A stretch of 64,000 bases of DNA, taken from NCBI GenBank assembly GCA_023898765.1, contig CP060238.1, positions 1,302,001 through 1,366,000 on the forward strand, written 5' to 3'. Below, piece by piece: positions 49,137 to 58,846 of the stretch. Position numbers and translations under genes: made by a program. How positions within the stretch are numbered: the stretch's first letter is position 1; each line of letters begins with the position of its first letter. Under the pieces are notes generated by a model. That model saw nothing but the letters and a program-made list of their open reading frames with translations, was not told the DNA's origin and did not search any database. The stretch is from Rhodospirillales bacterium (GTDB lineage: Bacteria; Pseudomonadota; Alphaproteobacteria; Micavibrionales; Micavibrionaceae).

Positions 49137-51371
49137 ATGTTTCGCCTTCTTCTTATTATGTTTTTATTTGTCCTGTGTCTCTTTTCCGGAGCGGGGCAAA
49201 AGCTGTGGGCGCAGGAAACGTTGCTGGAAGGAAAATCGCCGATCTCAACGCAGGCGCCGGTTGATTTTACGGCGGACAGTCTGGAGCATGATAAAAGCGG
49301 GCAGGTTATTACGGCCAAAGGCAATGTCGAACTGGTTCAGGCCGGCTATATCCTGAAGGCGGATAAAATGACCTATAACACGGGGACGGATACGGTTCGC
49401 GCCATCGGAAATGTCGTTTTGAGCCACCCCGAAGGCGATACCTATTTTGCCGACGAATTCGAATTAAAAAACCAGATGAAAGACGGTTTTGTGCGCGGGT
49501 TGCACGGGCTTATGGCGGACGGCTCCAGATTTTGGGCCGGCGAGGGTGAGCGCATCGCCGGCATGAAAATTGTCATGAAAGAGGCGGCCTATACGCCATG
49601 TGAACCTTGTAAGGAAGATCCTTCGCGCCCGCCCGTCTGGCAGCTGCGCGCGGGAGAGGTTACGCATGACAAGGAAGAGGCCCGCATTGAATACCGCGAT
49701 GCGCGTTTTGAAGCCTTCGGGGTTCCCGTGGCTTATACGCCGTATTTCGCCCACCCCGACGGCAGCGTGAAACGCAAAAGCGGGTTTTTGGTTCCAAGCC
49801 TCGTGTTTGACAGTTATCTGGGGACCGGCTATGCGCAGGAATATTACTGGGATATTGCGCCGGACAAGGACGCCACGATCGGGGCGCTTGTCTCTACCGA
49901 TGTGAATCCGGTTTTGAACGGGGAGTACCGGCAAAGATTTGAGAATGCCGAAATCAAGCTTAACGGCAGCGCGACCTATTCCGACAGGACGGACCGCGTG
50001 TCCGGGCGGGAGAAGGCAAAGGACGATTCCGGACGGGGGCATTTTTTTGCGGACGGGCGCTGGGAGATTAACGAAAAATGGCGCAGCGGCCTTCGGGTGG
50101 AAGTGGCCTCCGACGATCAATATATGAACCAGTATGACATTAGCAACGAGGACGTGCTGGAAAGCGAAGTGAATGTCGAGCGCTTTTCAGGCCGTGATTA
50201 TGCTGTCGCAAGGGTTATGGCGTTTCAGGATATCCGGATTAGCGAACGCCAGGTGGATCAGCCTGCCGTATTGCCGGAGGTGGAAGCCAGGTTTCTGGGG
50301 GATCCGAACCAGGCTTTGGGAGGGCGTTGGAGTCTGGGGGTTTCCGCATTGGGGTTGCAGCGCGGGACGGACGATCAGGACATGACCCGCGGGACGCTGG
50401 AGGGAGGATGGCGGCGGCGCTTTGTCCATGCCAGCGGGCTTGTGAGCCGCCTTGATTTGACGGCGCGCGGGGACGCTTACAATGTGCGGGACCGGGATGT
50501 CGCGACGGTCGGATCTGGGCGTAACGGGAAATCTTCCGCCTTGCGCGGTTTTGCGCAGGGGCATTTGCAAAGCAGCTATCCCGTTGTCAAAAATTTTGAA
50601 GAGGCGCAATTCGTCGTTGAACCCCTTGCGGCGCTGACCATGGGGACGGACGTGAATGTCAGCGACCGGATTCCGAACGAAGACTCTCAGGATGTCTATC
50701 TGGATTCCCTGAAGCTTTTTGAACCCAACAGGTTTCCGGGCTATGACAGGGTCGAGGACCGTGGGCGCGCAACCTACGGCCTGCGGACGGGGCTATACGG
50801 GGATCAAGGGTATTACGGCGAAATCTTTTTCGGCCAAAGCCGCCGTTTTGACAAGAAGAACAATCCTTTTCCGGAAGGGTCCGGCCTTTCTGACCAGGAT
50901 TCGGACTATGTGGGACAGCTGTCTCTCGGTCTGGGGGATTATGCCAATCTGGATTACAGTTTCCAGCTTGAAAATGCGAATTTGGCCTCCCAGCGTCACG
51001 AGGTTGATCTTCAAACCTCGACAGGGCCTTTGTCTACCAGCACACAATATTTTTACGTGAATGCCCTGAAGGGGACGAGCCTGAGCGAATCCCGGGAGCA
51101 GGTCAGGACAAGCGCGCATTTGCGCCTGCATAAAAACTGGGCGGTGGGCGGATCCGTGCGCTACGATCTGGGGGAAGACGAGGGGCTTCGGGCGGCAAGC
51201 TATGGAATTGACTATATTGGCCAGTGCGTTACTCTTTCGGCGATTGCCGAGAGGACATTAACCAGCGATTCTTCCGGAGACAGCGATACAAAAATCATGT
51301 TTCGTCTGGGGCTGAAAAATCTTGGAGAATTTGAAACGTCCGGCGTGAGTTTAGGTCAGTCAGACGAATAG
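49137..51371 (+). CDS. lptD: LPS-assembly protein LptD
   Basis: Outer-membrane beta-barrel that inserts lipopolysaccharide at the cell surface. The 744 residues begin with a signal peptide (about 1-27), then an OstA/LptA-like beta-jellyroll (about 35-125, FTADSLEHDKSGQVITAKGNVELVQAG). LptD-type blocks follow: FGVPVAYTPYFAHPDGSVKRKSGFLVPS and YYWDIAPDKDATIG, and a long barrel to the end. Only three cysteines are seen in the mature protein (CEPC and one in IGQCVTL); E. coli uses four for its two disulfides. surA/pdxA, the common neighbours, are absent. Confidence 0.93.
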   Translation: MFRLLLIMFLFVLCLFSGAGQKLWAQETLLEGKSPISTQAPVDFTADSLEHDKSGQVITAKGNVELVQAGYILKADKMTYNTGTDTVRAIGNVVLSHPEGDTYFADEFELKNQMKDGFVRGLHGLMADGSRFWAGEGERIAGMKIVMKEAAYTPCEPCKEDPSRPPVWQLRAGEVTHDKEEARIEYRDARFEAFGVPVAYTPYFAHPDGSVKRKSGFLVPSLVFDSYLGTGYAQEYYWDIAPDKDATIGALVSTDVNPVLNGEYRQRFENAEIKLNGSATYSDRTDRVSGREKAKDDSGRGHFFADGRWEINEKWRSGLRVEVASDDQYMNQYDISNEDVLESEVNVERFSGRDYAVARVMAFQDIRISERQVDQPAVLPEVEARFLGDPNQALGGRWSLGVSALGLQRGTDDQDMTRGTLEGGWRRRFVHASGLVSRLDLTARGDAYNVRDRDVATVGSGRNGKSSALRGFAQGHLQSSYPVVKNFEEAQFVVEPLAALTMGTDVNVSDRIPNEDSQDVYLDSLKLFEPNRFPGYDRVEDRGRATYGLRTGLYGDQGYYGEIFFGQSRRFDKKNNPFPEGSGLSDQDSDYVGQLSLGLGDYANLDYSFQLENANLASQRHEVDLQTSTGPLSTSTQYFYVNALKGTSLSESREQVRTSAHLRLHKNWAVGGSVRYDLGEDEGLRAASYGIDYIGQCVTLSAIAERTLTSDSSGDSDTKIMFRLGLKNLGEFETSGVSLGQSDE

Positions 51372-51418
51372 GGTTATTGTCGTGTGCAATCAGGTCCAAT
51401 AACAAACGGAAATCCAGC

Positions 51419-53305
51419 GTGAGTTCAATTATTGATACCGGTTTTCATATGTGGTTTGTGCTGGCTTTAACCGGCGCGGCTATTTATTTCTATGCGCGGG
51501 AAAGATTTCCGCTGGATGTGACAAGCGTCCTGCTTTTGACAATCCTTTTGCTTTTCGGCCAGCTTTTCCCTCTGCCCGATGCCAATGGCCGCAACCTGCT
51601 CAGCGCGACATCGCTGCTGGCCGGTTTTTCCAATCCCGCTCTGGTGGCGGTGCTGGCGCTTCTGGTGATGGGGCAGGCCATTATTTATACGGACTCCCTG
51701 CGCCCGCTGATTAACTTTTTCGTGAAGACCAAATGGCTCCCGGCCTGGGCCTCTGTTTTTGGCGTTTTGATGTTTGTCGTGGTTTTTAGCGCGTTTTTAA
51801 ATAACACGCCTTTGGTCGTGATTACGATTCCCATTATGCAGGCCATTGCCGCTTCCGCCGGGATATCGGACAGCCGGGTGATGATGCCGCTCAGTTACGG
51901 AGCCATTCTTGGCGGGATGCTGACATTGGTGGGGTCTTCCACAAACCTTCTGGTTTCCAATTCCCTCATGGAGCTTGGGTACGAGCCGTTGGGATTTTTT
52001 GATTTTACCGTGCCGGGGCTTATGCTGGCCGGCACCGGGCTTGCCTATGTCGTTTTTGTCCTGCCGAAACTCGTGCCGAACCGCCGGTCTTTAAAAGACA
52101 GTTTGCAGGGGGATGAAAAGGAGTTTGTTGCCGAGCTTGACGTGACCCTGGAAAGCGCTCTGGTCGGAATGGAATGTGTCGACGGCCGTTTTCCGGCTAT
52201 CCCGGACATGAATATTCGCCTTATCCAGCGCTCCGGTCACCTCATTTTGCCGCCATTCGAAGGATATGTCATTGAGGGCGGAGATATCCTGATCGTCGCG
52301 GCGACCAAAGATTCTCTGGCGGGGCTTTTGTCCAAATATCCGGGGTTCCTTCTGTCGGAAGACGAAGAGAAGACAATCGAGATCAAATCGCAGCTATCCG
52401 GGGAAGACGAAGACGGGCGGCCGACGGAGCTGGATGCCCGTGTGGCCGAAACACGCATCCTGGCGGAAGTGATGATTACACCGGCCTCACGCATGGTGGA
52501 CATGACAATCGACCAATCCGGGTTTCATCGGCTGTTCGGTGTCGTTGTGCTGGGGATCCAGCGCCGTGCACGGGTCGTGCGCCGGCGGCTTGGGCGCATT
52601 CGTCTGGAAGCCGGGGATGTTTTGCTTGTCGCCGGTTCCCAGGGCGCTATCAATGACATGCGCGACAATCCGAATTTGATTGTTCTGTCCGGTTCCAAAA
52701 AAGAGCTGCCCATTCCCAAGAAGGCGCCTGTTGCGGGGCTTATCTTTCTTGCAACCGTTTTGACGGCCTCAACGGGCATTTTGTCTATTTCCGTTGCGGC
52801 CGTGACGGGCGCTGTTTTGCTGATTGCAACGGGATGCCTGAATATCCGGCAGGCCACGCGGGCCATCGACCGTAAAATCCTGCTTCTTGTGGGAACGATG
52901 CTGGCCCTTGGAACGGCGCTGCAGGCATCCCACGGGGCACAATATATTGCGGAGCTTCTTTTGCTGGCGCCCTTTGCCGGCCAGCCTTTGATTATGGCCG
53001 CTCTGCTTTTTATTATTGTTGCGTTTGTGACCAATATTTTATCGAACAATGCCTGCGCCATTCTCTTTACGCCGATTGCCGTAAATATGGCCATCGATCT
53101 TGGGGTTGATCCCTTTATCTTTGCCATTACGATCGTGTTTGCCGCGAACTGCTCTTTTGCCTCGCCGATCGGGTATAAAACCAATCTTCTGGTGATGGGG
53201 CCGGGCCATTACCGTTTTCGCGATTTTATGAAAGCCGGTGTGCCCCTTGTCGTTATTTTGTGGATTGCCTATATTCTGATCGCAAAATTTTATTATGGGC
53301 TATAG
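51419..53305 (+). CDS. SLC13/DASS-type permease with two TrkA-C domains
   Basis: A 628-residue membrane transporter. Two hydrophobic halves (about residues 10-200 and 425-625) carry the paired SNNT-like motifs: NNTPLVVITIPI and SSTNLLVSN in the first, SNNACAILFTPIAVN and ASPIGYKTNLLV in the second. Between them lie two RCK_C/TrkA-C domains (about 210-300, 330-415). This matches SLC13 proteins that take sulfate, dicarboxylates or similar anions; the substrate is uncertain. I take GTG 51419 as start because GGA lies eight bases upstream; ATG 51449 or an earlier TTG are alternatives. It lies about 50 bases after lptD. Confidence 0.88.
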   Translation: MSSIIDTGFHMWFVLALTGAAIYFYARERFPLDVTSVLLLTILLLFGQLFPLPDANGRNLLSATSLLAGFSNPALVAVLALLVMGQAIIYTDSLRPLINFFVKTKWLPAWASVFGVLMFVVVFSAFLNNTPLVVITIPIMQAIAASAGISDSRVMMPLSYGAILGGMLTLVGSSTNLLVSNSLMELGYEPLGFFDFTVPGLMLAGTGLAYVVFVLPKLVPNRRSLKDSLQGDEKEFVAELDVTLESALVGMECVDGRFPAIPDMNIRLIQRSGHLILPPFEGYVIEGGDILIVAATKDSLAGLLSKYPGFLLSEDEEKTIEIKSQLSGEDEDGRPTELDARVAETRILAEVMITPASRMVDMTIDQSGFHRLFGVVVLGIQRRARVVRRRLGRIRLEAGDVLLVAGSQGAINDMRDNPNLIVLSGSKKELPIPKKAPVAGLIFLATVLTASTGILSISVAAVTGAVLLIATGCLNIRQATRAIDRKILLLVGTMLALGTALQASHGAQYIAELLLLAPFAGQPLIMAALLFIIVAFVTNILSNNACAILFTPIAVNMAIDLGVDPFIFAITIVFAANCSFASPIGYKTNLLVMGPGHYRFRDFMKAGVPLVVILWIAYILIAKFYYGL

Positions 53306-53321
53306 GTAGCAGGAGGGCCTG

Positions 53322-54044
53322 ATGAGCTTGAGTGGATATGATCCCGGCGCACGCTATAAAGAGCGTTCCATGCAACGCTTCAGCAGGGTCGTTTCAATGC
53401 TTATTGTGATTGGAATGTCTGCGATTGCGGGCTTTTGGGTGGGGCAGCAATATGCCGCGGAAAGGCATATTTCCTTTCAGGATCAGGTGCGGGATTTAAC
53501 CCAGCAAAATAAAATGCTGCAAGAATCCCTGACGGAAATCAGGGCGGAGGCGCAGACCGCCAATACGCGTTACGAACAAATCAAAAAGGAATATGAGGCC
53601 CAGCTTCCGGAAGGGCCGATGCAGGATATTACAAAACTTTTAAGGGAGCAGCTTGCGGACGGGATGGACCCGCAAAGGCTTGCCTTTCTTATTCGCAGCG
53701 CAAGGCCGCCGACGGGATGCGTTGAGCCTGAAACCAAGCGTTTTGTCGTGACGACGCCGGCGCACAAAGGGCCGAAGAGCAGCGTGGTTGTCGCGGACGG
53801 TGCGATTGTCGTCAGCGGGACCGGCGTGTCGGCGCAGAATGAAAACGGGAATCCTGAGGCCTGGTACGATCCGGCGCGCAGTGTGACCGTCAGCTTTAAG
53901 GCCGGAGAGGTTCTTGAAACCAAAAAAGGAACGCTTCCCTTGCGCCATTCCGTCGTGGTGGAAGGGCGCGAATATCGTTTTACGATTGAAGCGGGGGCGC
54001 GGTCATTCGCCCGTGTCGTTTTCGACTCCTGTGCCTATCCTTAA
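53322..54044 (+). CDS. membrane-anchored protein, coiled-coil plus beta domain, unknown
   Basis: A 240-residue protein with an excellent ribosome site (AGGAGG). A basic N-terminus, one membrane helix (about residues 23-42), and a coiled-coil (about 48-92, QDQVRDLTQQNKMLQESLTEIRAEAQTANTRYEQIKKEYEAQ) precede a C-terminal extracytoplasmic domain. That domain has a Cys in PTGCVEPETKRFVV and a final Cys (DSCAYP). The layout fits a periplasmic bitopic envelope protein. I know no family. Its last 42 bases overlap the convergent AsmA-like gene. Confidence 0.65.
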   Translation: MSLSGYDPGARYKERSMQRFSRVVSMLIVIGMSAIAGFWVGQQYAAERHISFQDQVRDLTQQNKMLQESLTEIRAEAQTANTRYEQIKKEYEAQLPEGPMQDITKLLREQLADGMDPQRLAFLIRSARPPTGCVEPETKRFVVTTPAHKGPKSSVVVADGAIVVSGTGVSAQNENGNPEAWYDPARSVTVSFKAGEVLETKKGTLPLRHSVVVEGREYRFTIEAGARSFARVVFDSCAYP

Positions 54045-55235
54045 AAGGTCCTTCACCGAACCGTCCAGCCGAAGCGCGCCGCCGGAGCGGTTTTCTTCAG
54101 GAATAGACAAATAATCCTGCAAGGCTCCGGCGAGGGCTTCGTCCATTTCCGCAGAGCCTCTGACGTCCAGTGTGCCCGGATAAAACAGCAGGTGCCCGTT
54201 CAGGCTGCTCTTTTCTTCCCTCAGGGCGGTCAGGGAAAAAGGAAGGGGGCCTCCCTTAAAGCGCCTGTCTTCGAGGTAATCCAGATGGACCGAAACGGCG
54301 CCAAGGTCCCGTAGCGTTTCCGGCGGCGTTTTCCCTTTTTTCGTTTTTTCCAGATAGGCGAAGAGCTTTTTTGTGTCTGGAATATTCAGGACAGATTCAA
54401 AGATCGAGCGCTCCGGGCCCGTTTGGGCGTCGATGCTGAAGGCAACCCCCGGAAGACCGGATAGCCCCGTGCGGAACAGGAGGTCAATATTTTGAAAATC
54501 CCCGCCCAGAACAAGTCCGATATTCTGCAGGGGAAGATCGAACATGGTCCCGCTTCCGGCGTCAATCTGCCCGGTGAGGGCGCCGGGGTCTTTTTGCCCT
54601 GTATAAGTCAGCCAGCCGGATAGCCGCGCAAGGCGGGCGGGGCCGATATTCAGCCGTCCGTCCAGAACGTCTCCTTCCAGATGGAGGCCGCCTTCGGGGG
54701 TGATAAATCCCGACCATTTTGTATCGAAACCAAGCTGGTATTGCCTAGCTTTGACCTTGGCTTCGATTTCGCGTTTCCCGTCCTTTTCAGAAGAGATGTT
54801 CAGGTTGCTTTCGATCCTGATGTCGCCGTAAGGCGTCGCGAAGTCGCTGCGCAGGGTTTGAATGGAAAAATTTCCGGCCGGCAGGGCGTTGCGAAAACGG
54901 CTTAAAGCCAGAAAAGAGGGGGGGAAGCCTGTTATTTCATAGGCGGTTGAAAGCGTTCCTATTTCAACATCGCGTAAAGACAGGGTTTTAAAATCAATCC
55001 GGGCTTTCAGGCGGTCGATGGTATTGAAGCCGTCCGTATCGAGGTGGATATCTGTGGCCAGAATGTAAGAAGGATGAACCGAAAGGGTGCCGATGGCGGC
55101 TCTTTTCTGTCCGGCTTCGGTCAGGAAGGCTTCAATTCTGTCCCGGGCAAGAGAGGGAACCAGAAACAGCCAGACGGCAGATAAGACCAAAACCGGAATG
55201 AGAATGAAAAGAGCGCGTTTTCGGGGCATGGTCAT
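54003..55235 (-). CDS. AsmA/YdbH-like envelope protein
   Basis: A 410-residue protein with an N-terminal membrane anchor (about residues 8-26), then a long array of amphipathic beta-strands with LSLRDVEIGTLSTAYEITGFP, GDVLDGRLNIGPARLARLSGWLTYTG and a C-terminal SAEMDEALAGALQDYL...GALRLDGSVKDLL. This pattern (layers of beta, 'xLxGxxDL' endings) is that of AsmA-like or YdbH proteins, implicated in phospholipid transfer between membranes. Family assignment rests on pattern alone. It follows parE by 24 bases on the minus strand, so a shared transcript is possible. Confidence 0.6.
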   Translation of the reverse strand: MTMPRKRALFILIPVLVLSAVWLFLVPSLARDRIEAFLTEAGQKRAAIGTLSVHPSYILATDIHLDTDGFNTIDRLKARIDFKTLSLRDVEIGTLSTAYEITGFPPSFLALSRFRNALPAGNFSIQTLRSDFATPYGDIRIESNLNISSEKDGKREIEAKVKARQYQLGFDTKWSGFITPEGGLHLEGDVLDGRLNIGPARLARLSGWLTYTGQKDPGALTGQIDAGSGTMFDLPLQNIGLVLGGDFQNIDLLFRTGLSGLPGVAFSIDAQTGPERSIFESVLNIPDTKKLFAYLEKTKKGKTPPETLRDLGAVSVHLDYLEDRRFKGGPLPFSLTALREEKSSLNGHLLFYPGTLDVRGSAEMDEALAGALQDYLSIPEENRSGGALRLDGSVKDLLRIGTGVENDTGE

Positions 55236-55259
55236 GGTGCGGGCCTGCGGTTTTCTTGC

Positions 55260-57278
55260 TTAAATATCAATATCCCGGACAAATTCCGCATTGTCCTGAA
55301 TAAACTGGAACCGCGCTTCCGCGTTTTTGCCCATCAGGCGTTCGACCAGATCATCCACGCCTTTATAATCCGGCGTGCTTGCCGCGCCCGTTTCGTCGTC
55401 GAAGCCCATGGCGGCATGGATATCCGGTAAATTTACGCGCAGGAGGGTCCGGCTTTTGGGAGCCATTGTCGTTTCCTTGAGCTGCGCCGCCGGCATTTCG
55501 CCCAGGCCTTTAAAGCGGCTGACTCCCACGTTCTTTTTGCCCTTGAAAACGGTTTGCATCAATTCGTCCTTATGCGCGTCATCCTTGGCGTATTCGCTTA
55601 AGGTTCCGCTGGTGAGGCGGTAGAGGGGGGGCTGGGCCAGATAAAGATGCCCTTCTTCAATCAGGGGGCGCATCTGGCTGTAGAAAAAGGTCACAAGCAA
55701 AGAGGCGATATGGGCGCCATCCACATCGGCATCCGTCATAATGATGATGCGTTCGTAGCGGAGTTTTCCAAGGTCGAAATCCTTACCCGTGCCGCTGCCG
55801 AGGGCCTGAATGAGATCCTGAATTTCCTGGTTGGCGCGGATCTTGTCTTTCGAAGCGCTGACCACGTTCAGGATTTTTCCCCGCAAAGGCAGAACGGCCT
55901 GTGTTTCACGGTTGCGGGCCTGTTTGGCGGAGCCGCCGGCGGAATCGCCTTCGACCAGAAACAATTCCGTATCCTCGGCGGTCCGGCGGGCGCAGTCGGA
56001 AAGCTTGCCGGGCAGGCGCAGTTTGCGGGTGGCCGATTTCCGGTTCGTTTCTTTTTCGGCGCGGCGGCGCTGCCGGTCTTCCGCTTTTTCAATGATGCTT
56101 TCGAGCAGGATTTTACTGGTTGCGGGGTCTGCGCTCAAATAATGGTCAAAATGATCCCTGAGCGTGGATTCAACCCATTTTGTCGCCTGCGCCGTGGCAA
56201 GACGCTCTTTGGTCTGTCCCTGAAATTGCGGGTCGCGGATAAAGACGGACAAAAGCGCGCAAGCCCCGCCCATAATATCCTCGGCGGTGATGGCGGCGGC
56301 TTTTTTGTTTCCGCTCATCTCGCCATAGGCTTTGAAGCCGCGTAAAAGCGCGTTGCGCAGGCCCTGTTCGTGGGTGCCGCCCTGAGGGGTCGGGATGGTG
56401 TTGCAATAGGAGTTCATGAATCCTTCCCCGAATTCAGGCCATGAAAGCGCAAATTCAACTTTTCCGGCGTCTTCAGGCAGGTCCGCAATGCCGGAAAAAG
56501 GGGTGGGCGTAATGAGTTTCTGTCCCTGAAGCGAGCTTTGAAGAAAATCTTCTAACCCGTTGGGGAAATGAATAATTTCTTCCTCAGGAGTTTTGCTTTC
56601 CGGTTTCAGGTCCGCGGCGTTGCAACGCCACCTGATTTCCACGCCGCGAAACAAATAGGCTTTGGACCGTGCCATCCGGTAGAGCCAGTCGGCCTTGAAT
56701 TTTGCCGTTGTGCCGAAAATCTCCGCATCGGGATGGAAGCGAACGGTTGTGCCGCGCCGGTTATGCACAGCGCCAAGATCTTCGAGTTTCGAGGTGGCCA
56801 GCCCGCGGGCGTAGGACTGGCGGTAGAGTTTTTTATCTCGCGCGACTTCAACCCAAAGCCAGTCGGACAGAGCGTTCACGACGGAAATGCCGACCCCGTG
56901 AAGGCCGCCGGAGGTCTGGTAGGCTTTCCCACCGAATTTTCCACCGGAATGCAGCGTGGTCAGAATGACTTCCAGCGCGGATTTCTTCGGATATTTGGGA
57001 TGCTTGTCCACGGGAATGCCGCGTCCGTTATCCGAAATGCTGACAGAACCGTCCTCTTCGAGCGTGACGTCAATGCGGCTGGCGTATCCGGCAACGGCTT
57101 CATCCATTGCGTTGTCCAGGATTTCGGAGGCGAGGTGATGCAAGGCGCGCTCATCCGTGCCGCCGATATACATGCCGGGCCGCTTGCGCACGGGCTCGAG
57201 CCCCTCCAGAACCTCAATGTCGCTGGCGCCGTAATCCGATTCTTTTGCGGATTTTGAAGAAGAAAAAAGATCTGCCAT
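55260..57278 (-). CDS. parE: DNA topoisomerase IV subunit B
   Basis: ATPase subunit of the chromosome decatenase. The 672 residues carry the GHKL ATPase (Glu52-Asn56 in EILDNAMDEA; DNGRGIP 83-89; SGGLHGVGISVVNALS), transducer, and TOPRIM domain (EGDSAGGSAKQARNRETQAVLPLRGKILNV; MTDADVDGAHI). ARNRETQAVLP and the 672-residue length favour ParE over GyrB, which normally has QGRDRxFQAILP and about 800 residues. The ATG at 57278 is unambiguous. Confidence 0.93.
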   Translation of the reverse strand: MADLFSSSKSAKESDYGASDIEVLEGLEPVRKRPGMYIGGTDERALHHLASEILDNAMDEAVAGYASRIDVTLEEDGSVSISDNGRGIPVDKHPKYPKKSALEVILTTLHSGGKFGGKAYQTSGGLHGVGISVVNALSDWLWVEVARDKKLYRQSYARGLATSKLEDLGAVHNRRGTTVRFHPDAEIFGTTAKFKADWLYRMARSKAYLFRGVEIRWRCNAADLKPESKTPEEEIIHFPNGLEDFLQSSLQGQKLITPTPFSGIADLPEDAGKVEFALSWPEFGEGFMNSYCNTIPTPQGGTHEQGLRNALLRGFKAYGEMSGNKKAAAITAEDIMGGACALLSVFIRDPQFQGQTKERLATAQATKWVESTLRDHFDHYLSADPATSKILLESIIEKAEDRQRRRAEKETNRKSATRKLRLPGKLSDCARRTAEDTELFLVEGDSAGGSAKQARNRETQAVLPLRGKILNVVSASKDKIRANQEIQDLIQALGSGTGKDFDLGKLRYERIIIMTDADVDGAHIASLLVTFFYSQMRPLIEEGHLYLAQPPLYRLTSGTLSEYAKDDAHKDELMQTVFKGKKNVGVSRFKGLGEMPAAQLKETTMAPKSRTLLRVNLPDIHAAMGFDDETGAASTPDYKGVDDLVERLMGKNAEARFQFIQDNAEFVRDIDI

Positions 57279-57374
57279 AAGTCCTTAAACTCTCAAGTAA
57301 TACGTGGTGTTTATACCGATCAACCGCTACAATTAAAACCGTAAAGTTTCCAAAACCGGTGTATATCGCTTACA

Positions 57375-58622
57375 ATGACGGAGAATATGAAGTTTCAGGA
57401 TAAAAAACAAACGATCAGATTTGCGCGCGCCTTGCAGGGGGCGCTGGCGCTATTGCTCCTGTTTTTTACCGGTATCGGAGACGGGTATGCGGCCGGCGGC
57501 ATTGATCTGAGCAAAATCGAACCGCTGGCCCCTGTCGAGTTTCTTCCCCAGGAAGAATTCGAAGAGAAAACGGAAGTTATAGAAGTCGTTCCCTTCGAGG
57601 ATAAAGCCCTGTCTTTCAGGGTTCGTTTGCCCAAAGAGTGGAAGCTTGAGACAACGCCGCCCCTGAAAATACCCGGAGGCGGTTTGAGCGATCAGGTCGT
57701 CGGGGAAGTTGCCCGTTACGTAAGCCCCTCCCGCTTTAACCTGCGCAGCTTCTTTACGCTGGAGGCGCTGGAGCTGACCTATGAAATCGGCGCGCGGGAC
57801 TGGCTGATCAATTACCTTTTTAACAACGGCGCCACACTGAACGCCCTGACCGTGAAGTCTTCGAAAGAGGTTCAGGCGCTCTATGTGATCGTGGACGGGG
57901 ATATAACGTATATCGTGCGGATTAAAGCGATTGTGAACGGCCCGCGCATTATGCTTGCGCGTTATGTCGTGCCGCAAAACGACTATAAGGCCGAACGCAC
58001 GATGCAGGCGCAGGCAATAGACTCTTTCGAGTTAACGGATATGGAAGAAGGCGGGGCCGAGGAATGGCTGACCTATAATTTTCTCGACCAGTCTTATTTT
58101 GATTATCCTGCTTCGTGGACGCTAAAGGGAGGGACCGTCAAATCAATCGAGAATATGCAGGCGCTTCTTTTTACGGGGAAGAAGAATATCGAGGGAAAGC
58201 AGAAGGATCAAAAGCCGGACGGACAGATTAAGGTTTATGTCATTTCCAAGCTGCTTGGGACATCTCTCGCCCGGGAGGTTCAGGCATACCGTCAGAAGAT
58301 CAATATTGACAGATATCACCTCGGCGCGCGGATGGAAGAGGTGAAATTCAACTATGATGAGAGCATGGATTTCGGGGTAAGCGAGATTTATGAAATGGTG
58401 CCGACGCCCATTACCATGATGCCCTATGAACTCGTCGTGTCCGTGATGGAAGGGGAGGAGTATTACTACATCGTTTCCATGCTGACGCCGGCGCGCAAGA
58501 TGGAGTTTTATATCTGGGCACGGAACATGGAAGCCTTCCGCGTTATCGTCGAAAGCATGCGCCGCTTCAACGACAGGGAAGGAGAGGATGACGAGGGCAT
58601 TCAGTATTTCGATGAAGAATAG
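57375..58622 (+). CDS. exported protein of unknown function, 415 aa
   Basis: A signal sequence lies at about residues 15-40 (FARALQGALALLLLFFTGIGDGYAAGG). The mature chain has two similar-looking beta/alpha halves, each with a 'SFRVRLPKEW' or 'YFDYPASWTLKGG' type strand, then helices and RSFELTDME/MRRFNDREGEDDE endings. The overall feel is of a PsbP/Mog1-like tandem, but I cannot prove it. A nearby alternative start is ATG 57387. It is divergent from parE and convergent with glnA. Confidence 0.6.
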   Translation: MTENMKFQDKKQTIRFARALQGALALLLLFFTGIGDGYAAGGIDLSKIEPLAPVEFLPQEEFEEKTEVIEVVPFEDKALSFRVRLPKEWKLETTPPLKIPGGGLSDQVVGEVARYVSPSRFNLRSFFTLEALELTYEIGARDWLINYLFNNGATLNALTVKSSKEVQALYVIVDGDITYIVRIKAIVNGPRIMLARYVVPQNDYKAERTMQAQAIDSFELTDMEEGGAEEWLTYNFLDQSYFDYPASWTLKGGTVKSIENMQALLFTGKKNIEGKQKDQKPDGQIKVYVISKLLGTSLAREVQAYRQKINIDRYHLGARMEEVKFNYDESMDFGVSEIYEMVPTPITMMPYELVVSVMEGEEYYYIVSMLTPARKMEFYIWARNMEAFRVIVESMRRFNDREGEDDEGIQYFDEE

Positions 58623-58846
58623 CCTTCGCCCATAATAGCTTCCGCCGTGTTTCTTAGAGCGTTCATCGTTTGGGCCTGTTCCATCCTGTCATTTCCGAGC
58701 GTAGCGAAGAATCTCCGGGGAAATACTGAGATCCTTCGCCTTCGGCTCAGGATGACAAAACAGGACATAACTCAACCTGATTGCAGAATGCTCTCGTACC
58801 TGATCGGATGCCGTAACGCGCTCCTCTTCAGTAAAGTATTCCGATA
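58623..58846. other. 224-base spacer between convergent genes, with one repeat
   Basis: The spacer between the exported-protein gene and glnA holds one palindromic repeat and no gene. An open frame of about 70 codons here reads through the repeat arms and is not credible. Confidence 0.6.
58687..58757. repeat. palindromic repeat, GTCATTTCCGAG type, between convergent genes
   Basis: The left arm (TGTCATTTCCGAGCGTAGCG...) and right arm (...CTTCGCCTTCGGCTCAGGATGACA) are partly complementary, a diverged copy of the family. It may end or separate the two convergent transcripts, but no T-tract is present. Confidence 0.65.
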
